Below are positions 43,541-48,766 of a DNA stretch of 48,766 nucleotides, piece by piece. The number at the start of each line of letters is the position of its first letter. The first letter of the stretch is position 1. The notes beneath the pieces were generated by a model. It did no database searches. It saw only the letters and a list, made by a program, of their open reading frames with translations, and was not told the origin of the DNA. Origin of the DNA: Sedimenticola sp. (GTDB taxonomy: Bacteria > Pseudomonadota > Gammaproteobacteria > Chromatiales > Chromatiaceae); NCBI GenBank assembly GCA_002869585.1, contig PKUO01000099.1:1-48766 (forward strand). The letters are read 5' to 3'. The translations under genes were made by a program, and so were the position numbers.

Positions 43541-44641
43541 ATGACCCAGAGCAGGGACCAGAGCAGGGAAGAGAAAGACAAAGTCAGACCCCCGAAGCCG
43601 ACAGCGGCGCGGGAGTCAACGGCCAGCGCCTCCTTTTTGCCCAATTTCTGCAGCATTCGCATGGTGTTCGCGGTGGTGATCACCGCCGAACTGCTGGCGA
43701 TCGTACTGACCCTGGCCGCAGGCACTACGCTGCGCAATTTCAGCGCCGATCTCAGTCTGCGCTCGATGATGGTGCAGTGGATCAGTCTGATTGGCGCGGC
43801 CCTGCTGTGCCTGTTGCGCACCCTGCTGGGGCGGCTCAGCAACACCCTGGCGGGGATCATCGCCTGGTTGCTGCTGATGCTGGTGACCCTGTTGGTGGTT
43901 CTGGCGGCGCACTACTTCGTCGAGGTCCACCAGGATGCCGAGGCGTTCCGGGGCTTTCTGCTGCGCAGCCTGGGCATCAGCGCCATCCTCAGCGCCATGG
44001 TGTTGCGCTATCTGCATGTCCAGCATCTCTGGCGCCAACAGGTACATGCCGAATCCCAGGCGCGCTTTCAGGCGCTGCAATCGCGGATCCGCCCCCATTT
44101 TCTGTTCAACAGCATGAACACCATCGCCAACCTGGCACGCGCCAATCCCCAACTGGCGGAAGAGGTGGTGTACGATCTCTCTGACCTGTTCCGCGCCACC
44201 CTCTCATCGGCCCAGCGCAAATCGACCCTGGGTGATGAACTCGAGCTGTGTCGCGGCTATCTGCGCATCGAAACCCAGCGTCTGGGGGAGCGTCTGCGCG
44301 TGGAGTGGGATCTGCAGGGTCTGCCGGAACAGGCCCCGCTGCCGCCGTTGATTCTCCAGCCGCTGGTGGAAAATGCCGTTTATCACGGTATTGAGCCCTC
44401 CTCCGAACCGGGGGTAATCTGTGTCAGTGGCCGCTATCGGCGCGGCAAGGTGAACCTGAGTATCCGCAACACCCTGCCACGGCAGGCGACAGAACAACAT
44501 CGGGAGGGCAACAGCATGGCGATGGAGAATACCCGACAGCGACTGCAGGGCTATTTCAGCGGCGAGGCAACGCTGACGGTGGGCAAGGTCGATGGCGACC
44601 ACCAGGTGCGCGTGGTCTTCCCCTACCCCTGGAAACCCTGA
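43541..44641 (+). CDS. algZ: LytS-type sensor histidine kinase AlgZ (FimS)
   Basis: Partner of the response regulator AlgR, controlling alginate and type IV pili in Pseudomonas. From ATG 43541 (AGGAG upstream) it has 366 residues. Four membrane helices (about 40-62, 78-95, 103-125, 142-158) precede the kinase part with [17 protein letters not shown] (His186). The N box is [15 protein letters not shown]. The N-terminal 35 residues are polar and longer than usual. It overlaps algR by one base. The role here may be pilus control, since pilU lies 3 kb away, but alginate genes are not seen. Confidence 0.92.
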   Translation: MTQSRDQSREEKDKVRPPKPTAARESTASASFLPNFCSIRMVFAVVITAELLAIVLTLAAGTTLRNFSADLSLRSMMVQWISLIGAALLCLLRTLLGRLSNTLAGIIAWLLLMLVTLLVVLAAHYFVEVHQDAEAFRGFLLRSLGISAILSAMVLRYLHVQHLWRQQVHAESQARFQALQSRIRPHFLFNSMNTIANLARANPQLAEEVVYDLSDLFRATLSSAQRKSTLGDELELCRGYLRIETQRLGERLRVEWDLQGLPEQAPLPPLILQPLVENAVYHGIEPSSEPGVICVSGRYRRGKVNLSIRNTLPRQATEQHREGNSMAMENTRQRLQGYFSGEATLTVGKVDGDHQVRVVFPYPWKP

Positions 44642-45372
44642 TGAAGATCCTGATCGCCGATGATGAGGCGCCGGCACGGGAGCGGCTGCGCACGCTGATC
44701 GGGGAGATCGGTGATCCCTACCAGGTGATCGCCGAGGCGGCTACCGGGCGTGAGGCGGTGGATGCCTGTCAGGTGCACAATGCCGACCTGGTGCTACTCG
44801 ATATCCGCATGCCGGAGATGGACGGTCTGGATGCCGCTGCGCAACTGACCCTGGCCGCAAACCCGCCGGCGGTGGTGTTTGTCACCGCCTTCGAGGAGCA
44901 TGCCCTAGACGCCTTCGAACGCAACGCCATCGACTATCTGCTGAAACCGATCCGCCGCGAACGCCTGCAAAAGGCCCTGGACAAGGCCTCACTGCTGACC
45001 CGGCCCCAGGTTCAGGCACTCACCAGTCTGCGCCAGGGGCAGCAGGAGGTGATCAGCGCCAGCTATCGGGGCGGTCTCATCCGCATCCCGCTGGAGGAGG
45101 TGATCTATCTCCAGGCCGATCAGAAATATGTGGTGGCCCGCCACATCGGGGGTGAGGTACTGCTGGAAGAGTCGCTGAAATCTTTGGAAGAGCGCTTCTC
45201 CCTGCGTTTTTTACGCATCCACCGCAATGCCCTGGTGGATCGCCAGCGCCTGCGCGGGCTGGTGAAGCTGGCCGATGGCCGCTGCATGGCGACCCTAGAG
45301 GATACCGAGCAGCAACTGGAGGTGAGCCGCCGCCACCTGCCCGAGGTAAGACGCTGGCTCAAGGGCCGGTAA
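44641..45372 (+). CDS. algR: LytTR-family response regulator AlgR
   Basis: DNA-binding response regulator paired with AlgZ. The 243-residue protein has a receiver domain (1-120) with DDEAPARERL and phospho-acceptor Asp54 in LLDIRMPEMDG, the same position as in P. aeruginosa AlgR. A LytTR DNA-binding domain (about 140-240) carries IPLEEVIYLQADQKYVVAR and FLRIHRNALVDRQRL. The start overlaps the algZ stop. hemC and hemD follow 126 bases downstream as in Pseudomonas. Confidence 0.94.
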   Translation: MKILIADDEAPARERLRTLIGEIGDPYQVIAEAATGREAVDACQVHNADLVLLDIRMPEMDGLDAAAQLTLAANPPAVVFVTAFEEHALDAFERNAIDYLLKPIRRERLQKALDKASLLTRPQVQALTSLRQGQQEVISASYRGGLIRIPLEEVIYLQADQKYVVARHIGGEVLLEESLKSLEERFSLRFLRIHRNALVDRQRLRGLVKLADGRCMATLEDTEQQLEVSRRHLPEVRRWLKGR

Positions 45373-45442
45373 ACCGGGACGAATCGAGCGGTCGGCTGGC
45401 TGCCGATCCGGGGTATGGAACAAATTTCACCTGAGGATATTT

Positions 45443-45461
45443 GCCTCTGCCAGACAGAGGC
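45443..45461 (+). terminator. Small hairpin between algR and hemC
   Basis: GCCTCTG (45443-45449) and CAGAGGC (45455-45461) form a perfect seven-base stem with a five-base loop. A T-run (TTTTT) follows only 13 bases later, so termination is doubtful. It could be an attenuating structure in the hemC leader; TATAGC just after it is also a possible -10. Confidence 0.35.
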
Positions 45462-45498
45462 TATAGCATTGCCCTTTTTCTAGCCGAGACGCCGCCCC

Positions 45499-46428
45499 AT
45501 GTCGGAAAAGATTGTACGAATCGCCACCCGAAAATCCCCCCTCGCCATGTGGCAGGCGGAGCATGTATCCAGCAAGCTGCGCCAGGCCCATCCGGGACTG
45601 CAGGTGGAGCTGGTCGGGATGAGCACCCAGGGCGATAAAATCCTGGATACCCCGTTGGCCAAGATTGGTGGCAAGGGGCTGTTCGTCAAGGAGCTGGAGC
45701 AGGGCATGCTGGAGGGCATCGCCGATATCGCGGTGCATTCGATGAAGGATGTGCCGGTCGAACTGCCTGAGGGACTCCATCTGGCCGTGATCATGGAGCG
45801 CGAGGACCCGCGCGATGCCTTTGTCTCCAACACCTACGCCAGCCTGGATCAGCTGCCTGAAGGGGCGGTGGTGGGCACTTCCAGCCTACGCCGTCAGTGT
45901 CAGCTAGCGGACCGGCGTCCGGATCTGAAGATTGCGCCCCTGCGCGGCAATGTGAATACCCGCCTGCGCAAGCTGGACGAGGGTGAATTCGACGCCATTA
46001 TCCTCGCCGCGGCCGGACTGATCCGACTCGGATTTGAAAAACGCATCCAGACCCTGATCGATCCCGAGCAGAGCCTGCCGGCGATCGGCCAGGGGGCAAT
46101 CGGTATCGAATGCCGGGCGGACGATCCCTGGATCAACGACCTGCTGAAACCCCTGCATGACCCGAATACGGCCATCTGCGTAACCGCGGAACGCGCCATG
46201 AACCACCGTCTGATGGGCGGCTGTCAGGTCCCTATCGCCGGCTATGCGGTGCTGAACAGTGGCAAGCTGTTCATGCGCGGCCTGGTGGGCGAGCCGGACG
46301 GCAGCAAAATCATGCGCGCGGAATTGACCGATGCCGCCGCTGCCGCCGAGTCCCTCGGTATTGCCCTGGCAGAAGATCTGCTCGGGCAGGGTGCAGACCG
46401 TGTTCTTGCGCGTCTCTATCAGGAGTGA
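45499..46428 (+). CDS. hemC: Porphobilinogen deaminase (hydroxymethylbilane synthase)
   Basis: Joins four porphobilinogens into hydroxymethylbilane in heme synthesis, using a dipyrromethane cofactor. The 309-residue sequence starts [15 protein letters not shown]. Further motifs are [29 protein letters not shown] and [13 protein letters not shown]. The cofactor cysteine is Cys242 in [12 protein letters not shown], the same number as in E. coli. hemD follows 24 bases downstream. Confidence 0.97.
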   Translation: MSEKIVRIATRKSPLAMWQAEHVSSKLRQAHPGLQVELVGMSTQGDKILDTPLAKIGGKGLFVKELEQGMLEGIADIAVHSMKDVPVELPEGLHLAVIMEREDPRDAFVSNTYASLDQLPEGAVVGTSSLRRQCQLADRRPDLKIAPLRGNVNTRLRKLDEGEFDAIILAAAGLIRLGFEKRIQTLIDPEQSLPAIGQGAIGIECRADDPWINDLLKPLHDPNTAICVTAERAMNHRLMGGCQVPIAGYAVLNSGKLFMRGLVGEPDGSKIMRAELTDAAAAAESLGIALAEDLLGQGADRVLARLYQE

Positions 46429-46452
46429 GCGCCTACTCCGGGGCTGGAAGCA

Positions 46453-47238
46453 ATGGCATCGCAAGGCATCTGTAATCTGAAACGGCTGGGGGTACTCGTC
46501 ACCCGCCCCGAACATCAGGCCGGGAGACTGTGCGAGATGATCAGCGCCAGTGGCGGCCGGCCGCTGTCGTTTCCCGGCATGGAGATTGCCGAGCCGGAAA
46601 ACCCCCTGCCCGCCCGGGAGAGACTGGCCCGGCTCTGTGATTATCAGATCGCCATCTTTGTCAGCCCCAACGCCGTCAGCCGCTGCCTGGCGATGCTCGG
46701 TGATCAGCCCCTGCCGGAGTCACTGGAACTGGCGGCTGTCGGCAAGGGCACAGCGGATACCCTGGCCCGTGCCGGCTATGCCGTGAGTATTGTTCCCGAA
46801 GGACATTTTGAAAGTGAGGCCCTGCTGGAAACCCCGGAGCTGACGGCGGTGCAGGGAAAACGTGTGGTGATCGTCAGGGGCGTCGGCGGCAGAACCCTGT
46901 TGCGAGACACCCTGGTCTCCCGCGGGGCGGTGGTTGACTATGCGGAGGTCTATCAGCGTCGGTTGCCAGATGCCGATCCCGCCAGTTTGTTGGAACGTTG
47001 GAGCGCGGATGTTGAGGTGGTGACAGTCACCAGCCAGGAGATTCTGGAGAACCTCTGGCAACTGTGCGGTGAGCAGGGGCAGGCGCAACTGGCGGCTACG
47101 CCGTTGCTGGTGGTCAGCGAGCGTACTCGCATGCGCGCACGAGAACTGGGTTTTAAGCAGGTGTTGCTGGCTCCCCGCGCCGAAGACAAGGCGATTGTCG
47201 AAACCCTGTGTGGCTGGGTTGCCGGTTCGCCGTTGTAG
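46453..47238 (+). CDS. hemD: Uroporphyrinogen-III synthase
   Basis: Closes and inverts ring D of hydroxymethylbilane to make uroporphyrinogen III. The 261-residue protein is poorly conserved as usual, but VTRPEHQAGRLCEMI, LPFPG-like LSFPGMEIAE, IAIFVSPNAVSRCL, ELAAVGKGTADTLARAGY and VVIVRGVGGRTLLRDTL are typical. The position right after hemC confirms it. In Pseudomonas and relatives hemX and hemY would follow; here the next gene is a transposon tnpB. Confidence 0.94.
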   Translation: MASQGICNLKRLGVLVTRPEHQAGRLCEMISASGGRPLSFPGMEIAEPENPLPARERLARLCDYQIAIFVSPNAVSRCLAMLGDQPLPESLELAAVGKGTADTLARAGYAVSIVPEGHFESEALLETPELTAVQGKRVVIVRGVGGRTLLRDTLVSRGAVVDYAEVYQRRLPDADPASLLERWSADVEVVTVTSQEILENLWQLCGEQGQAQLAATPLLVVSERTRMRARELGFKQVLLAPRAEDKAIVETLCGWVAGSPL

Positions 47239-47439
47239 CCACGGCTAAAGTAAAACCCGGGTTTCAATGGATCTTCATTGCAGCTCTCCAGGTAGCCTGC
47301 CAAACTCAAAGTGCAGACGCTATAAAACCCCCTTGAAGGAGATACGGACATCGACGACCCCGCTGAGACCGTCGCGTAGCGAAGGGGAGCGCGGGAACTG
47401 CGGCACACCTCCCGCATGAGCCAACCTGATTCGCGCGGT
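47239..47439. mobile_element. Probable left part of the solo-tnpB element, after hemD
   Basis: No gene. AAACCCGGGTTT (47253-47264) is a 12-base palindrome shortly after the hemD stop, and TAGCC/GGCTA straddles the stop itself. Further on, GC-rich bases around 47355-47400 can fold (CCCC near 47358 with GGGG near 47385). IS200/IS605 elements need a structured left end upstream of tnpB, and this is where it should be. I cannot fix the exact boundary. Confidence 0.35.
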
Positions 47440-47467
47440 GTTCAAAAACGCCCGTTTGTTCTATAAT
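47440..47467 (+). promoter_or_regulatory. Promoter of tnpB, giving a nearly leaderless mRNA
   Basis: TTCAAA (47440-47445) and a perfect TATAAT (47462-47467) are 16 bases apart. The -10 ends six bases before the ATG at 47474, so transcription would start at or within a base or two of the start codon. No Shine-Dalgarno is then possible, suggesting leaderless translation. Confidence 0.6.
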
Positions 47468-47473
47468 AGTTCT

Positions 47474-48742
47474 ATGCCACTCCGCGCTTACAAATTCCGT
47501 TTCTACCCCAACACTGCACAGCGTGAAACGCTGTCGCAGATGTTCGGTACCGGACGCTGGGTTTGGAACAAAGCACTGGCTTGGCGCTCCGATTGTTACA
47601 AAGCCCTGGGCGAATCGGTTAGCGGTGTTGACTTCAGTCGCGAGCTGACGTTTCTCAAAAAGCTGGACAGCTACGCCTGGTTGAAACAAGTACCGGTTAC
47701 GATTGGGGTGCAGACGTTGCGCGATCAGGATAGAGCGTTCACGGCCTTTTTCAAAGGCACGGCGAGCTACCCCCGATTCAAACGCCGCGGTGGTGCGCAG
47801 TCGATCCGGCTGCAATTTGATCAACGGGTCGTTGCTCGCCATTACCGGGGCGGCGAGCTGCTCAAGATCCCCGGATTCGGCCCCTGCAAAATTCGCTGGA
47901 GCCGTAAACCACACGGCATCCCCAAGATGGTCACGGTGCGCTGCGATTCCGCGGGGCGTTACTGGGTGTCGATGGCAATCGACGAACCGATCGCGCCCCG
48001 TCCTGCACCGGGTGCGATCAAACGTACAATAGGTGTCGACCTGGGTACCACGCACCTCGCCGTCCTCAGCACCGGCGTGAAAATTGATAACCCGCGTCAT
48101 CTGTTGCGTTACCGCGTGCAGCTGCATAAACAGCAACAGCGGTTGGCGCGACAACAAAAAGGGTCCAACCGGCGAGAGCAGATACGCCGGCGGATCGCTC
48201 AAACCCATGCCCGCATTACCGACTGTCGGCGCGAAGCACTGCACCGGTTCACCACTACCCTGATCAACGATAACCAAGTGATCATTGTGGAGAATCTGAA
48301 CGTCGACGGCATGGGACGCTCGGCCAAAGGAACCCGCGAAACACCGGGCAGGATGGTCAAACAAAAAGCAGGTCTCAACCGTTCGATCCGGGATGCCGCG
48401 TTTGCTGAGTTGGTTCGCCAGCTCGAATACAAAGCTGACTGGTACGGACGCACCCTGCTCAAAGTGGATCGCTTCTTCCCGTCGAGCAAAACCTGCTCGC
48501 ACTGCGACCACAAGCTCGATGAGCTGGATCTCTCGGTACGTGAATGGGTTTGCCCAAAATGTGGCACCCAGCATGATCGTGACATCAATGCCGCAATCAA
48601 CATCGAGCGAGAAGGGTTGAGACAATTAATTCACCCGGAGGATACCGGGGGTGTGCGCGCCTTTGGCGGCGAGGGAGCTTGCTCCGCGGCCGTGTCAGCG
48701 CGAATCGTTCAACCGTCTAACGCCTGTCTGGAACAGGTGTGA
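47474..48742 (+). CDS. tnpB: TnpB RNA-guided DNA endonuclease, solo IS200/IS605-type element
   Basis: Programmable nuclease, ancestor of Cas12, of 422 residues from ATG 47474 (MPLRAYKFRFYPNTAQ, the standard N-terminus). The helix-turn-helix-like OrfB N-terminal region spans about 1-45. All RuvC residues are present: Asp189 in IGVDLGTTHLAVL, Glu273 in IIVENLNVDGM and Asp370 in HDRDINAAINI. The zinc finger is CSHC (341-344) and CPKC (360-363). It appears intact and possibly active. No tnpA lies within 235 bases upstream, so it is a solo (IS1341-like) element that probably depends on a TnpA elsewhere. It sits directly after hemD. Confidence 0.95.
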   Translation: MPLRAYKFRFYPNTAQRETLSQMFGTGRWVWNKALAWRSDCYKALGESVSGVDFSRELTFLKKLDSYAWLKQVPVTIGVQTLRDQDRAFTAFFKGTASYPRFKRRGGAQSIRLQFDQRVVARHYRGGELLKIPGFGPCKIRWSRKPHGIPKMVTVRCDSAGRYWVSMAIDEPIAPRPAPGAIKRTIGVDLGTTHLAVLSTGVKIDNPRHLLRYRVQLHKQQQRLARQQKGSNRREQIRRRIAQTHARITDCRREALHRFTTTLINDNQVIIVENLNVDGMGRSAKGTRETPGRMVKQKAGLNRSIRDAAFAELVRQLEYKADWYGRTLLKVDRFFPSSKTCSHCDHKLDELDLSVREWVCPKCGTQHDRDINAAINIEREGLRQLIHPEDTGGVRAFGGEGACSAAVSARIVQPSNACLEQV

Positions 48743-48766
48743 CGACGGTGTTGGCGAATTCCGACA
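48640..48766 (+). ncRNA. Candidate omega RNA (reRNA) overlapping the tnpB 3' end, truncated
   Basis: In studied TnpB systems the guide RNA scaffold is the transcript of the last part of tnpB and the right end. Here that region holds stacked hairpins: CACCCGG with CCGGGGGTG (about 48632-48655), a perfect GGAGC-TT-GCTCC (48674-48685), and CCTGT-CTGGA-ACAGG ending at about 48737, just before the stop. The end of the element and the guide are beyond the window, so the call is by analogy and structure only. Confidence 0.45.

Noticed and set aside
47306-48625. 439-codon open frame on the - strand opposite tnpB
   Set aside because: Antisense to an intact TnpB with all catalytic residues; the reverse product is unrecognisable.
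1-48766. CRISPR array, tRNA or rRNA genes
   Set aside because: No regularly spaced direct repeats, and no tRNA or rRNA signature was noticed on either strand by eye.

Overview
The window reads as chromosome of a gammaproteobacterium with fairly high GC. The evidence is gene order as much as single genes: yibN-secB-gpsA next to trmL, gpmI-envC-ctpA-yibQ, ubiE-ubiJ-ubiB, lptM-lysA and dapF-DUF484-xerC followed by hslVU-DUF971, and argH divergent from algZ-algR-hemC-hemD are all gammaproteobacterial arrangements. A class I adenylate cyclase, PilU, heme-binding and PAS-rich cyclic-di-GMP proteins, a class II type cytochrome c and a persulfide-sensor-like ArsR repressor beside a rhodanese fit a sulfur- and redox-oriented lineage (Chromatiales or Sedimenticola/Thiodiazotropha-like). 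That placement is inference only.

Layout. 1-152: tail of an IS200/IS605-type TnpB gene and its right-end hairpin. 149-3076: a tiny hydrophobic peptide gene, a hypothetical gene and a TonB-dependent receptor. 3076-9178: mostly leftward housekeeping genes (endonuclease V, a CNB-HDOD regulator, class 1B dihydroorotate dehydrogenase, gpsA, secB, rhodanese, ArsR regulator), with trmL rightward. 9459-14920: rightward envelope block gpmI-envC-ctpA-yibQ-yajL, tightly coupled. 14926-17965: leftward ubiquinone genes ubiE-ubiJ-ubiB. 18098-21040: heme-domain EAL protein. 21264-29224: leftward lptM-lysA, a small membrane protein, dapF-DUF484-xerC, an unknown gene and hslVU-DUF971, with one rightward cytochrome. 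29388-37586: leftward signalling block with a six-PAS GGDEF-EAL-CZB protein, cyaA and a degenerate PAS-GGDEF protein. 37750-43399: small metabolic genes, an M48 protease, pilU, a HIT protein, a crotonase homologue and argH. 43541-47238: algZ-algR-hemC-hemD. 47474-48742: a complete solo tnpB whose 3' end probably encodes its omega RNA, cut by the window edge.

Themes. Second-messenger signalling is dense: three GGDEF-family proteins (two with degraded GGDEF motifs), a class I adenylate cyclase, a cNMP-fold/HDOD protein and a LytTR two-component pair. Regulatory sites readable by eye include a strong sigma-32-like promoter before hslV, FNR/ANR-like boxes before the cytochrome and the six-PAS protein, and a good intrinsic terminator after the ArsR gene. 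Oddities worth checking are a serine at the first catalytic arginine position of XerC, a crotonase homologue without either catalytic glutamate, and TnpB genes at both ends of the window. I see no tRNA, rRNA or CRISPR array.
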